DNA from: Burkholderiales bacterium RIFCSPLOWO2_12_FULL_65_40
Lineage (GTDB): Bacteria > Pseudomonadota > Gammaproteobacteria > Burkholderiales > Burkholderiaceae_C
Reading direction: 5' to 3'
Assembly (NCBI GenBank): GCA_001770955.1
Contig: MESL01000054.1
Span: 1-64,000 of the forward strand
Length of the DNA: 64,000 nt
Made by a program: the position numbers and the translations under genes. This document shows, piece by piece, positions 44,079-53,416 of the stretch. The notes beneath the pieces were generated by a model, which worked only from the letters and a program-made list of their open reading frames with translations, was not told the DNA's origin and made no database searches. Numbering within the stretch: position 1 is the stretch's first letter; the number at the start of each line of letters is the position of its first letter.

Positions 44079-47000
44079 TCAGCCGCGCCAGGCCACTTCG
44101 CCCCCGGTGGGCACCGCCTGCGCCCGGCCCAGCGCCTCCAGCGTTTGCAGCAGCGTGGGCAGGCCCTTTTTCCAGGGGCCACGGCCCTTGAAGCGCGATT
44201 CGATGGACGGCAGAGTGAGCGGCGCAGGGCTGGCGGCCAGCACGGCGGCCACGGCGCGCACCTGCTCGGGCAGGGTGGCGGGCCAGGGGTGCTGCTGGGG
44301 TTTGGAGTGCTCTGGTTTTGATAGCGGATTTTCACTATCCAAATCGGCCTCTGGCGCTTTCTCATCTTGCGGTAGCAGCTCCTGTTTTTGCAGTAAATTT
44401 TGCGGATTTTGAAAGTCCGGCCGCAGCCAGCGCACGCGGCCCTGGGCTTCTTCTGCGGCGCGCCGGGTGTTGAGCTGCACCAGGTGGGCCAGGATGTCGT
44501 CGGTGCTGGCACCGGCGGGCAAGCCGTAGGCCGCCAGCACGGCCGCATCCAGCTCATCATGCAGCTCGCGCAGCACGCCCACCAGGCCCTGGGTGTGCTG
44601 GGTTTTCTCTTTGGCCGTGAGCGCGCGGCCTTCGCGCAGGGCGGCGAGCACGTTGTAGATGCCGGTGAGGGTGAGGCCGGTGTTGCCGGATTCGGGCGCC
44701 AGCACGCGCTTGCGGTGCTGGTCGATTTGCTCGGCGAGGTGGGCAATGCGTTCGCGGAGCTGCGGGTTCAGGCCGGTGTCTTCGTCGGGGAAGGGGAAAG
44801 TTTCGAAGCAGCGGGATTTGCTATAGACCGGGTCGTTGCCGACCCCTAAATTTCCGCCTGTAGCCAGAGCCCAAGTTACATGCAGCGTGCTTGAGAGGAT
44901 GCCGAGATGAAGTGCCTCGGTTGAGGCAACAACGACCAATTTGTGTTCGGGTCTGCTCTTGCCGTCAATGAACGAAAAAACCCGGTGTTTGGCTGTCTCA
45001 ACGGTCACGATCAAACGCGAAAGCCCTTTCGAGGCTTCACGTAGTTGCTCGTTGCTGCGGCGAAAGAGCCACCAGTTCGCGCGTACCTTTGGGTCAGCAT
45101 TAATCTGGCGTTCAGGCCAAACAGTGTCATGCAACCTTTGCCAAATTTGTGGTGCGTCGGCGCGCAGCGCTTCTGCCGTAGTGCCGTGCACGTCGATGAC
45201 CGAGTAACCGCGAGGAGTGGCGGTGATGTCCTTACCGTTGAAAAGCGGAAATATCCAAGGTACGCACTCGGCGTGCTGGCGAAGTGCCTCGGCTTCTTCG
45301 CCGGTAAGCACAAAACCGCGTCCGCCCAAGAGGTAGCCTGTGTTGGAAATTCGCTGGTTTGCTTGCAAAGGGCCAGCAGCAGCCACGTTGGCTCCTACCT
45401 TGAGATCGGCGTGAATCAGGCCCGTTGTGCTGCGCAGAGTGACGGTTACTTCTCCATGTTCGCCAGACTGCTCGGAAATGACGTGATTCAATACACCTTG
45501 ACCTTCGCCCGGTGCCAAGACGGTCATAGCAATACGTACGGCGGCACCGTTGGCGCTGTCCACCCAAGGGTGGTCGGGAATCGCCATTTCCAGGTGCGTG
45601 CCTTTGTCCAGCGCTGCCTGCACCACGCGGCGGTTGAAAACCATAGTCAGGCTGTTGGTGGTGATCAACCCCATGCGCCGCGTGTGGCCTGCAGCCACTT
45701 GCGCGGCTGCGTGGTGCCACCAGAACATCACAAAGTCGGCGCTTTCCGGAATCTCGGGCCACGCGCCGCGCAGGGCTTGCACGTAGCCGTCGCCCAGCGC
45801 ATCGCGCATCCGCAGTTTTCCAATAAACGGCGGGTTCCCCACAATGAAATCCGCCTGCGGCCACTGCGCCTGCCGGGCGCCCACGTAGCGCCATTGCGGC
45901 ACCTGGGCGGCTTCGTCGGGCACCTGTTCGCCGGTGACAGGGTGGGTTTTGAACGTGGTGCCGTCCCAGCGGCTGAGCAGCTGGCCGTTGGCGTCGTAAG
46001 CCACTTCCTGCGCGTCCCAGGCCAGCACGGCGTCGCGGCATTCGATGTTGCCGTAGTTGTGCACCACGGGCTCGGCCACGCTGGCGGCGCCCCGTGTGCG
46101 GATGTGCCACTGCAGGTAGCCAATCCACAGCACCAGCTCGGCCAGGGCGGCGGCGCGTTCGTTCAGCTCGATGCCGCGCAGTTGCTGCAGGGTGACGGTT
46201 TCGCCTTCAAAGCCCAGCTGGTCTTGCGTGTGCCCTAGTTCTTCGAGCTGGTTGACGACTTCGCCCTCCAGGCGCTTCAAATGCTCCAGCGTCACATACA
46301 AGAAGTTGGCGCTGCCACAGGCCGGGTCGAGCACGCGGGTGGTGCACAACTGGTGGTGGAATTTTTTGACCTCGGCGCGGGCGTCCTGCAGTTTGGCTTC
46401 TGCCGCTTTGCCCTCCAGCGCGGCGGCCTCATGCGCCAGCACCAGGGCGGCGGCCTGGGCGTTGGCCCAGTCTGCGCGCAGGGGTTCGATGACGGTGGGC
46501 AGCACCAGGCGTTCGACATAGGCGCGGGGCGTGTAGTGCGCGCCCAGGGCGTGGCGCTCGGCGGGGTCGAGCGCGCGCTCCAGCAGGGTGCCGAAGATGG
46601 CGGGTTCGACCTCGCGCCAGTTGGACTTGGCGGCGGCAATCAGCAAATCCACCTGCTCGGGCGTGAGCAGCAGGCTGTAGCCGTCTTGCCCCGCGCCTTT
46701 GAACAGCTTGCCGTTGAAGTGCAGCACGGGCTTGGCAAGGGCCGCGCTAAAGCCGCCCCGGTCCATGTCGGCCCACAAAATGCGCAGCATGTGCTGCAGC
46801 GTGGCGGGGTCGTCGCGGTGGGTTTGCAGCAGGCCCAGAAAGGCGCCTTTGGGCAGCAGCTCCACGTCTTCGGCAAACATGGAAAACAGGCAGCGGGTGA
46901 GGTAAGCTGCTACGGTTTCAGGAGCTATTGGCGCTTGACTGGTAAGCGTTTGAGGCTGATTTTGCTTGCTATTTGCGCTGCCCCCGTTTTCGAGCGACTG

Positions 47001-47651
47001 CGACAGCCGCGCCAGCAGCGCGGCCACGTCGCGCGTGACCTGGGCGCTGATGCGGGCGGGGTTGAGGCTTTCGGGGTCGCTCCAGATGCGGCGCAGGCGC
47101 TCTTGCACCTCGGGCCGGGCCAGGTCGGCGAGTTGCAGGCGGTGGCTGCGCGGGTCGGGGTAGGGGGTGTAGGTGCCGCCGCTGCGGCTGAATTCGGCAT
47201 ACACCTCAATCACAGTGCCTACGTCCACCACCAGCACAAAGGGCGGGCGGCCCTCTTGCGCGGGCAGGGCGCGGGCGTAGGCCTCGCCCTGGCTGCGGGC
47301 GCGCAGCAGGCCGTCGTCAAAGCCCTTGGTGTGGCTGCCGGCCTTTAGCTTTTTGGCCTCCAGCACAAAGTGGCCGCGCCGGTAGCAGTCAATGCGCCCG
47401 GCGCTGGCACTGCCGTCGCCATGCGTGAAGGTGACGGGGCGCTCGAACATGTAGCTTTGCTCGGGCGTGGGGTGGGGCTTGTCCACGCCGAGCAGCTGGC
47501 ACAGGTCCATCACAAAGCTTTGCGCGGTGGCCAGCTCGCTGGCGGTGGTGCCGCTCCAGCGCTGGATGAAGGCGTGGGTGGCGGTGGCGGCGGCGGCGGC
47601 GGCGTGGTCGGCGGGCGCTTGGGTGCCTGTGGCGGTGTGGTTGTCTCCCAT
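44079..47651 (-). CDS. Single-chain MmeI-like restriction-modification enzyme
   Basis: 1190 residues. An N-terminal nuclease motif D-x9-E-x-K is exact: [16 protein letters not shown] (~86-101). A helical spacer (~170-400) follows, then an adenine-N6 methyltransferase with SAM motif [14 protein letters not shown] (~440) and catalytic NPPF (~604). A target-recognition region (~790-990) and a C-terminal helical/winged-helix part follow. This is the type IIG/IIL plan: cutting and methylation in one chain. Two in-frame ~60-bp repeats encode [18 protein letters not shown] and [18 protein letters not shown], both in linkers. No partner methylase is adjacent. Confidence 0.85.
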   Translation of the reverse strand: MGDNHTATGTQAPADHAAAAAATATHAFIQRWSGTTASELATAQSFVMDLCQLLGVDKPHPTPEQSYMFERPVTFTHGDGSASAGRIDCYRRGHFVLEAKKLKAGSHTKGFDDGLLRARSQGEAYARALPAQEGRPPFVLVVDVGTVIEVYAEFSRSGGTYTPYPDPRSHRLQLADLARPEVQERLRRIWSDPESLNPARISAQVTRDVAALLARLSQSLENGGSANSKQNQPQTLTSQAPIAPETVAAYLTRCLFSMFAEDVELLPKGAFLGLLQTHRDDPATLQHMLRILWADMDRGGFSAALAKPVLHFNGKLFKGAGQDGYSLLLTPEQVDLLIAAAKSNWREVEPAIFGTLLERALDPAERHALGAHYTPRAYVERLVLPTVIEPLRADWANAQAAALVLAHEAAALEGKAAEAKLQDARAEVKKFHHQLCTTRVLDPACGSANFLYVTLEHLKRLEGEVVNQLEELGHTQDQLGFEGETVTLQQLRGIELNERAAALAELVLWIGYLQWHIRTRGAASVAEPVVHNYGNIECRDAVLAWDAQEVAYDANGQLLSRWDGTTFKTHPVTGEQVPDEAAQVPQWRYVGARQAQWPQADFIVGNPPFIGKLRMRDALGDGYVQALRGAWPEIPESADFVMFWWHHAAAQVAAGHTRRMGLITTNSLTMVFNRRVVQAALDKGTHLEMAIPDHPWVDSANGAAVRIAMTVLAPGEGQGVLNHVISEQSGEHGEVTVTLRSTTGLIHADLKVGANVAAAGPLQANQRISNTGYLLGGRGFVLTGEEAEALRQHAECVPWIFPLFNGKDITATPRGYSVIDVHGTTAEALRADAPQIWQRLHDTVWPERQINADPKVRANWWLFRRSNEQLREASKGLSRLIVTVETAKHRVFSFIDGKSRPEHKLVVVASTEALHLGILSSTLHVTWALATGGNLGVGNDPVYSKSRCFETFPFPDEDTGLNPQLRERIAHLAEQIDQHRKRVLAPESGNTGLTLTGIYNVLAALREGRALTAKEKTQHTQGLVGVLRELHDELDAAVLAAYGLPAGASTDDILAHLVQLNTRRAAEEAQGRVRWLRPDFQNPQNLLQKQELLPQDEKAPEADLDSENPLSKPEHSKPQQHPWPATLPEQVRAVAAVLAASPAPLTLPSIESRFKGRGPWKKGLPTLLQTLEALGRAQAVPTGGEVAWRG
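44313..44390 (+). repeat. Interspersed palindromic repeat, copy 6, inside the restriction gene
   Basis: ATAGCGGATTTTCACTATCC, then GGCCTCTGGCGCTTTCTCAT, then CTTGCGGTAGCAGCTCCTG. More diverged than the others but has the TGGCGCTTT core and a T-rich right end. Read in frame near the C-terminus. Confidence 0.6.
46905..46975 (+). repeat. Interspersed palindromic repeat, copy 7, inside the restriction gene
   Basis: GCTGCTACGGTTTCAGGAGC, then TATTGGCGCTTGACTGGTAA, then GCGTTTGAGGCTGATTTTGC. An excellent copy. It shares CTACGGTTTC at the same distance from AGCT as copy 9. Read in frame in the helical spacer region. Confidence 0.88.
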
Positions 47652-47836
47652 GCGGGAGATGATAGCGGGGGGTGTCAGTGCCGCCGCTTCATCCCCGCGC
47701 CGCGCAGTGGAGGCCTCTGCTTACTCACCCAGGTGTCAGGGATTCGGTGCGATGGCTGCACGGTTGCGCTGTCTACGCCCATCTACTTGCGGCTTGCCGT
47801 GTTTTCTTCTTTCAAAGTCGGGTTGAAGCGGGCGTT

Positions 47837-48052
47837 TCAGGCGAAGGTATTGACCTGCGTCCCCAGCGTGCCCGAGGTGGCCAGCTGGGGCTGGGGCACG
47901 GATTGCGCCATGGCGTCGATCATGATCGTGGCGGTGGCTTCCTGCATGTCCAGCGCCTTTTTCAGCATGGTGATGTGGACCGCGTCGGACGTTTTGGCGC
48001 TGGCCAGCGAGGTGGCGGTGCTGACAATGCTGTTGGCGAGGGAAACGTCCAT
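47837..48052 (-). CDS. YjfB family small protein
   Basis: 71 residues from the ATG at 48052 (MDVSLANSIVSTATSLAS); the track's 46 upstream residues are non-conserved. The ALDMQEATATIMIDAMAQSVPQ segment is the family core. YjfB-family proteins are annotated as putative motility proteins; the mechanism is unknown. No flagellar genes adjoin. The 184-bp gap toward the restriction gene contains nothing recognised. Confidence 0.75.
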   Translation of the reverse strand: MDVSLANSIVSTATSLASAKTSDAVHITMLKKALDMQEATATIMIDAMAQSVPQPQLATSGTLGTQVNTFA

Positions 48053-48116
48053 GGCGAAGCTCCAGACAGGGAATACCGTGTTATCGGCTGGCCCCGCTGT
48101 TTCTGAAGCTGTTTGT

Positions 48117-48710
48117 TCAGCCGGGCGCGTCGTCCCACCCCACACGGCCCTGGCCGATGTCGTTGATGCGCTGCACGAAGGCAGCGGCATGGGCTTCGGG
48201 CAGGCGCAGTTGCAAGGTGACGACGGTGCCGTGCTGTACCTGGAGCAGTTCGGCCCCGGCGGCGTCGATCTCGCGGCGCAGCAGGCCTTCTTGCGCGTAG
48301 GGCACCAGGCATTGCAGGGTTTTCATGCGCTGCAGTTGCACCTTCGGCGCTGTCAGCAGGGCCTGGGCCACGGTGTCGGTGTAGGCGCGCACCAGTCCAC
48401 CCGCGCCGAGCTTGACGCCACCGAAGTAGCGCACCACGGTGGCCAGCACGCCTTCGAGGTCCTGGTGGCGCAGCACGTCGAGCATGGGGCGCCCGGCGGT
48501 GCCGCCGGGTTCGCCGTCGTCCACCGCGGCCGACTGGCCGCCCGCCAGCAGCGCCCAGCAAATATGGGCGGCGCCGGGGTGTTCCTTCCAGAGTGCATCG
48601 ACATGGGCCTGGGCACTGGCCCGGTCGGGCATGGGCTGCACGCAGCCGATGAAGCGGCTTTTCTTGATGATGAGTTCGCTGTGCGCGGGAGCGGCGAGGG
48701 TCTGGGGCAT
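48117..48710 (-). CDS. YigZ/IMPACT family protein
   Basis: 197 residues. The N-terminal UPF0029/IMPACT domain has ELIIKKSRFIG, DDGEPGGTAGRPML and VVRYFGGVKLGAGGLVRAYTD, all diagnostic. A short ferredoxin-like C-terminal DUF1949 domain follows. The family is conserved; a role in translation stress or nucleotide binding is proposed for relatives, but the bacterial function is open. Confidence 0.93.
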   Translation of the reverse strand: MPQTLAAPAHSELIIKKSRFIGCVQPMPDRASAQAHVDALWKEHPGAAHICWALLAGGQSAAVDDGEPGGTAGRPMLDVLRHQDLEGVLATVVRYFGGVKLGAGGLVRAYTDTVAQALLTAPKVQLQRMKTLQCLVPYAQEGLLRREIDAAGAELLQVQHGTVVTLQLRLPEAHAAAFVQRINDIGQGRVGWDDAPG

Positions 48711-48743
48711 GGAACCGCCAAGCTTACCCGGGCGCGCACCGGC

Positions 48744-50096
48744 TCAACGCGGGGTGGCTTCGCCCAGAATGCCGCGTGCCATGTTGCGGCTGTGCGCGCC
48801 AAAGTTCCGCATCAGCGTGGCGATGGTGGATTCGAGTGCGGCCCGGGGCGCGTCGCCCTGGCGTGCGACTTCGGCCACGAGGTCGATGGCCTTGGCGTGC
48901 ACGCCGAAGTCAAAGGCGGGGTCGTTCACGTAGCCGGTGGGCACGGTGGCGAGCATCTGGTCGGTGACCGTGGTGCCCAGCGCGTGCGCCTGCCGAGCCA
49001 CGGTGTCGCGTGCGTAGTTGTCGCTCCAGGGGCCATAGCTGGTGTCGCTGGCGGTGTCGCGCAGGGCCTGGTCCACGCTGCCGGGTTGGCGCGCCTGGGC
49101 AGCGGCCTGGATCATCTGGCTTTCATAGCGCTCCAGCACGAAGTGGCGGTTGGACAGCAGGATGATCATGTCGTTCTTGGCGCCCGGCATGCCCAGCATG
49201 GCGAGCAGATTGATGCCGATGAGCCGCGCCGACGAGAAGCCCGGCGCCAGGCTGGCGTGGTAGGGCTGGGTCAGGTCTTGCAGGTAGTGCAGCGCCAGCC
49301 CGGCAAAGCGCCAGCCCCAGTAAGGGTGGCCAGTGCGAAAAGCCAGCCGGGAGAGGCTTTCGTATTGATGGATGCGCAGGAGCGGGTAGGTGCGCTTGAG
49401 GAAGCCCGCCGCCATGTAGATGGTGCTGGACTCGTGGTAGTAGCCCATGTGGAAGGGCGCCTGGGTGGAAAAGTCGAGGTGGGGGTTGCCAAACGGAATC
49501 TTGCCAAAGCCGTAGCGCGGGCCCCATTCCGAGGGGTTGTCCTCCCACAGGTTGAGGTCGAGCCCATAGTCGGGTTCGTCGCTGGCAGAGGCCAGCACGA
49601 CCAGGGGCGCCACGCTGTCGCCCGCACGCAGGCGCACGAAGGTGTGGCCGCCGCCGTCCTTGTCGCGGGCGGGCAGGGCGCTGACGAGGTCGTGTGCCAT
49701 GCTTTCAGCCTGCGGTGCTGGCGCCCAAGGGTCGGGCTGCACGTAGAGCGCGAAGCGGCTTTGGGGCGAGACGCGCAGCGCCGTCAGAAACGCCCGGCGC
49801 AGCGCCTCGGGGCCTTGTTGCGCCACGGTGGCATCAAAGCGCAGCGGCGCGGGCAGGGGTGGGTAGTGCGCGATGTGTTTCTGGGCCCAAGCGTCCTGGT
49901 CCGCCAGCAGTTGGGCTATGGGCTGGGCCTGTGCGGCCAGGAAGGCTTCGAGCGGCTCGGCCGGCACGGCGGGGGCTTGCGCCACTTCGGGCATGGCCTC
50001 GAAGGCGCGGTAGTTGGCCAGGGCGTGGTTGCTCCAGGCCCACGCGGGGCTGGTGGCGCTCATGGCGAGCAGGGCGGTGATCAGTATCTTTTGCAT
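48744..50096 (-). CDS. Secreted zinc hydrolase of the phospholipase C / S1-P1 nuclease fold
   Basis: 450 residues from the ATG at 50096 (MQKILIT). The signal peptide ends MSATSPAWA, so the mature protein starts with WSNHALANY. In this fold the N-terminal Trp ligates zinc with its amino group, which agrees with such a cut. The zinc motif HYLQDLTQPYHA near 280 matches H-Y-x2-D-x3-P-x-H, and YHESSTIY and HLDFSTQ offer further ligands. It should hydrolyse phosphodiesters of lipids or nucleic acids. It follows the FGGY kinase by 14 bases, so a phospholipase role feeding the operon is attractive, but specificity is unproven. Confidence 0.72.
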   Translation of the reverse strand: MQKILITALLAMSATSPAWAWSNHALANYRAFEAMPEVAQAPAVPAEPLEAFLAAQAQPIAQLLADQDAWAQKHIAHYPPLPAPLRFDATVAQQGPEALRRAFLTALRVSPQSRFALYVQPDPWAPAPQAESMAHDLVSALPARDKDGGGHTFVRLRAGDSVAPLVVLASASDEPDYGLDLNLWEDNPSEWGPRYGFGKIPFGNPHLDFSTQAPFHMGYYHESSTIYMAAGFLKRTYPLLRIHQYESLSRLAFRTGHPYWGWRFAGLALHYLQDLTQPYHASLAPGFSSARLIGINLLAMLGMPGAKNDMIILLSNRHFVLERYESQMIQAAAQARQPGSVDQALRDTASDTSYGPWSDNYARDTVARQAHALGTTVTDQMLATVPTGYVNDPAFDFGVHAKAIDLVAEVARQGDAPRAALESTIATLMRNFGAHSRNMARGILGEATPR

Positions 50097-50110
50097 GTCA
50101 GCACTCGGGT

Positions 50111-51673
50111 TCAATCCTGTGAAGGGTAGCCGGTGATGGCGCGGATGTCGCGGTACAGGGGCTGTAGCCTTTCATACATGCGGCAATAGACGCGCCGGTA
50201 GAGCTGCTCGTAGGTGCGGGCGTGCTCGGGCTCGGGCTGGAACACCTGCCCGATGCGCGTCATCTCGCGCACCGCAGTGGCAAAGTCGGGATGCAGCCCC
50301 AGGCCCACGCTGGCCAGGATGGCGGCGCCCAGGCCGCTGGTCTCATACAGGTGCGGGCGTTCGCAGGGCAGGTTGAAGATGTTGGCGGTGATCTGCATGG
50401 CTGCGTCGCTCTGCGAGCCGCCGCCTGAGACGCGCACGCGCTCAATGGCTGTTCCGCCACGTTTCTCGATGCGCTCCTTGGCTTCGCGTAGCGCGTAGGC
50501 CAGCCCTTCGAGGATGGCGCGGTACAGGTGGGCGCGGGTGTGCACGTCGCCAAAGCCGATCACGGCGCCCTTGGCCTCGGGGCCAGGTACCTTGATGCCG
50601 GGGTTCCAGAAGGGCTGCAGCATCAGGCCCTGCGCGCCGGGCGGTACGGCGTTGACCAGTGCATCGAACAGGCTTTCGGGCGGCACGCCGCGCTCTTGTG
50701 CCAGCAATTGCTCGTGCTGGCCGAACTGCTCCTTGAACCAGCTCACCATCCAGAAGCCGCGCGTGATCTGCACCTCGGTGTTGTAGTGCCCCGGCACGGC
50801 CGCCTGGTAGGGCGGAATGAAGGGCGTGGCCTCCAGGTAGCGCGGCGTGGTGGTGTTGATGGTGGCGGCCGTGCCGTAGGAGAGGCAGGCGATCTCGGGC
50901 GTGAGGCAGCCCGCGCCGATCACTTCGCAGGCCTTGTCGGCCGCGCCGGCCACCACGCTCAAGCCCGCGGGGATGCCCGTCTGCCGCGCGGCCTGTTCGG
51001 AGACCGTGCCGATCACCGTGCCCGGCGGCACCAGCTCGGGCAGCATGCCCGGGCGGATGGGCAGGGCGTGCCACTTCCAGTCGTGCGGCGGCGCCCAGCG
51101 GCCTTTTTTGTAGTCGAACGGCACATAGCCCACCTGCGAGGCCACCGAATCGACAAAGCGCCCCGTGAGCCGGTGGTGCAGGTAGCCCGAGAGCAGCAGG
51201 AACTTGTCGGTGCGTGCCCACAGCTCGGGCTGGTGCTGGGCGATCCAGTTGGCCTCGGCCTCGCGTTGGAAGTGGCGCACGGTGTCGCGCATGCCGATGG
51301 CGGCAAAGGCGGCCTCCCACCACCAGGGCAGGCGCGGGGCGTGCTCGGCGCGGCGTTGGTCGAGCCAGATCATCGAGGGGCGCAGCGGCTGCCCGTCGGC
51401 GCCGAGCGAGACGGTGGTGCCGCGCTGCGTGGTGACCACGACCCCGGCGATGGCTTCCTTCGGGATGGAGGTGCTGGCCCACAGGCACTCGCAGGCCTGG
51501 CACAGGGTCTGCCAGAAGGCGTCGGGGTCGTTCTCCATCCAGCCCGGTTCGGGCGAGCGGTAGGTGGTGATCGGCACCTGTGCCTTGCCCGCCAGGTTGC
51601 CGTGCAGGTCGAACAGCAGGGCGCGCACGCTCTGCGTGCCGTTGTCGATGGCGAGCAGGTAGGGCTTTTTCAT
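50111..51673 (-). CDS. FGGY-family carbohydrate kinase
   Basis: 520 residues. FGGY N-domain: LLAIDNGTQSVRALLFDLHG (ATP/phosphate loop), QRGTTVSL. The C-domain has GAADKACEVIGAG, YGTAATINTT, and the GGGSQSDAAMQ late motif. It phosphorylates a polyol or sugar. It differs from canonical glycerol kinase, whose QQRET-type motif is absent. Lying between a GlpD-like dehydrogenase and a phospholipase-like gene suggests it acts on glycerol, an alkylglycerol or a derived polyol. The ATG at 51673 has GGAG upstream. Confidence 0.88.
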   Translation of the reverse strand: MKKPYLLAIDNGTQSVRALLFDLHGNLAGKAQVPITTYRSPEPGWMENDPDAFWQTLCQACECLWASTSIPKEAIAGVVVTTQRGTTVSLGADGQPLRPSMIWLDQRRAEHAPRLPWWWEAAFAAIGMRDTVRHFQREAEANWIAQHQPELWARTDKFLLLSGYLHHRLTGRFVDSVASQVGYVPFDYKKGRWAPPHDWKWHALPIRPGMLPELVPPGTVIGTVSEQAARQTGIPAGLSVVAGAADKACEVIGAGCLTPEIACLSYGTAATINTTTPRYLEATPFIPPYQAAVPGHYNTEVQITRGFWMVSWFKEQFGQHEQLLAQERGVPPESLFDALVNAVPPGAQGLMLQPFWNPGIKVPGPEAKGAVIGFGDVHTRAHLYRAILEGLAYALREAKERIEKRGGTAIERVRVSGGGSQSDAAMQITANIFNLPCERPHLYETSGLGAAILASVGLGLHPDFATAVREMTRIGQVFQPEPEHARTYEQLYRRVYCRMYERLQPLYRDIRAITGYPSQD

Positions 51674-51683
51674 GGGGTCTCCA

Positions 51684-51745
51684 TTGCTCTTATTGTCATA
51701 GCTGTTGGCGCTTGATGGATAAGCGTTTGAGGCTGTTTTTATTCA
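51684..51745 (+). repeat. Interspersed palindromic repeat, copy 8
   Basis: TTGTCATAGCTGTTGGCGCT, then TGATGGATAAGCG, then TTTGAGGCTGTTTTTATTC. The cleanest copy. It fills the gap between the kinase start and the GlpD-like gene, and it contains the TAA stop codon of the latter (51739-51741). Confidence 0.9.
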
Positions 51746-53337
51746 AACTCTGGCAGCGTGGCGCCGGGCAACTGGTAGTGCGCTGCGATGAGGGCGCGGT
51801 AGCGGGCCGTTTCCTCTTGCCAGCGCGCATCGCTCCAGCCCAGGTGCGGTGCGCAGAGCTGGCGGATGCGCGGCAGGTGTTCCAGTGCGCCGTGCGCCAG
51901 CAGAAGGCCCAGCCGCGTGCGGCGCAGCAGCAGGTCGTCGAGGTGCTCCACCGCCTCGTGGCGGGCGGCCAGTGCCAGCTCGATCCACAGTGTCTGCGTG
52001 CCGGCAATGCATTCCAGGTCTTCGTCCTGCGCACCGGCGCACAGGGGCGCGGCCAGACTGCCGTAGCGTGCCTGCAGGCGCTGGCGCACAGCCGGGCTCC
52101 AGCGCGGGTTCAACAGGCTGGCGGGGGTGAACAGCGGCGCATCGTTGCGCTCGAACGGTTTGCCCACATGCGGCGTGGCCAGGGCTAGCGCGTCCTGCGC
52201 CATGAGGCGAAAGGTGGTGAGCTTGCCGCCGGTCAGCGTGATGAGGCCCGATTCGTCGCGCACCACATGGTCGCGCGTGGCTTTCGAGGCGTCCTTCTGG
52301 CCGTCGTCGAGCACCGGGCGCACACCGGCGTAGCAGGCGGTGACGTCGGCTGGCGTGAGGCGGGCTCCGGGGAACTGGTCGTTCACGGCGTCCACCAGAT
52401 AGTCCACCTCGGCCGGGGTGATGCTGGCCTCGGTGTCGAGCGGTTCGCGATGGTCGAGGTCGGTGGTGCCGATCAGCGTGGCGCCTTCCCAGGGGTAGAG
52501 GAAGACCGGACGCCCGTCGCGCGGGTGCATGAGGCTGATGCTCTGCGCCACCGGCAGGCGCCAGAACGGCACCAGCAGGTGGCTGCCGCGCAGCGGGCGC
52601 AGCAGGGGCTTGCTACCCGCGCCTGCGCGCAGCCGGTCGGCCCAGGCGCCGGTGGCGTTGACAACGCAGCGGGCACGCACGCCATAGGTTTTCCCGTCCA
52701 GGGTGTCCTGCAAATCCAGGCCGGTGGTGCGTCCGTGCTCCAGCCGCAGCCCACTGGCAGCCATGTAATTGAGGCTGGTGGCGCCGAGCCGCCGCGCCTC
52801 CTGCAGCACGCGCAGCACCAGCCGGGCGTCGTCGGTCTTGGCGTCCTGGAACACCAGCGCGCCGCGCAGACCTGGCGGCGCCAGGCCGGGCGCAATCATT
52901 TGTGTGGCGGCGAGGTTGGCGTGGAAATGGCCCCGCTGTCCGGCCATGAGGTCGTACACCACCAGCCCGGTCTGCATCAGCCAGCGCCCGGGTTTGCGGC
53001 CGGGGCAGTCGGCGAACAGAAAGCTCTGCGGCTCGACCAGGCCCGGGGCCTCGCGCAGCAGGCGATTGCGCTCACGCACCGAGTGCAGGGTGGTCTTGAG
53101 GTCGCCTTCCTTCAGGTAGCGCAGCCCGCCGTGTACCAGTTTGGATGAACGGCTGGACGTGCCCCAGGCAAAGTCGCGCTGCTCCACCAGCAGCACGCTC
53201 CAGCCCGCTCGCGCGGCCTGCTGCGCCACGCCCGCACCGCTGATGCCTCCGCCGATGACGACCAAATCCCACTCGTGTGCTTCTAGCCGTGCCAGCGTCT
53301 CGGCGCGCGGGGGGAAGGTGTTCATACGGTTTTGCAT
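51739..53337 (-). CDS. FAD-dependent glycerol-3-phosphate dehydrogenase-like protein
   Basis: 532 residues. FAD motif DLVVIGGGISGAGVAQQAA near residue 24, then GTSSRSSKLVHGGLRYL, and later GTTDLDHREPLD and TLTGGKLTTFR, the GlpD signatures. GlpD oxidises glycerol 3-phosphate to DHAP and passes electrons to quinone at the membrane. It may be a true GlpD or a paralogue for a related substrate because it is operonic with an alkyl-DHAP-synthase-like enzyme. The stop codon lies in an interspersed repeat, so the C-terminus may be modified. Confidence 0.9.
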   Translation of the reverse strand: MQNRMNTFPPRAETLARLEAHEWDLVVIGGGISGAGVAQQAARAGWSVLLVEQRDFAWGTSSRSSKLVHGGLRYLKEGDLKTTLHSVRERNRLLREAPGLVEPQSFLFADCPGRKPGRWLMQTGLVVYDLMAGQRGHFHANLAATQMIAPGLAPPGLRGALVFQDAKTDDARLVLRVLQEARRLGATSLNYMAASGLRLEHGRTTGLDLQDTLDGKTYGVRARCVVNATGAWADRLRAGAGSKPLLRPLRGSHLLVPFWRLPVAQSISLMHPRDGRPVFLYPWEGATLIGTTDLDHREPLDTEASITPAEVDYLVDAVNDQFPGARLTPADVTACYAGVRPVLDDGQKDASKATRDHVVRDESGLITLTGGKLTTFRLMAQDALALATPHVGKPFERNDAPLFTPASLLNPRWSPAVRQRLQARYGSLAAPLCAGAQDEDLECIAGTQTLWIELALAARHEAVEHLDDLLLRRTRLGLLLAHGALEHLPRIRQLCAPHLGWSDARWQEETARYRALIAAHYQLPGATLPEFE

Positions 53338-53416
53338 TCGATCGGATAACTAGGCGGGAGCCGAAGACAGTGCTGTAGCACGGCGAGGTGAACCAACGAC
53401 GTTAGACGGTCGAAGG
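53337..53416 (-). repeat. Intercistronic stem-loop, repeat family B copy 2
   Basis: Centre CTAGGCGGGAGCCGAAGACA, then GTGCTGTAGCAC, then CAACGACG. It aligns with the centre of the repeat at 3019-3103. Outer arms TTCGATCGGATAAC and GTTAGACGGTCGAA are imperfect inverted repeats unlike those of copy 1. It spans the junction between the AGPS-like gene's stop and the GlpD-like gene's start. Confidence 0.65.

Noticed and set aside
42914-44746. Fusion of the GAF-GGDEF protein with upstream 250 residues
   Set aside because: The extra residues are the restriction gene read in another frame; a good ATG exists at 43999.
47370-50129. 919-residue plus-strand ORF across YjfB, YigZ and the PLC-like gene
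   Set aside because: Crosses three well-supported minus-strand genes and has shadow composition.
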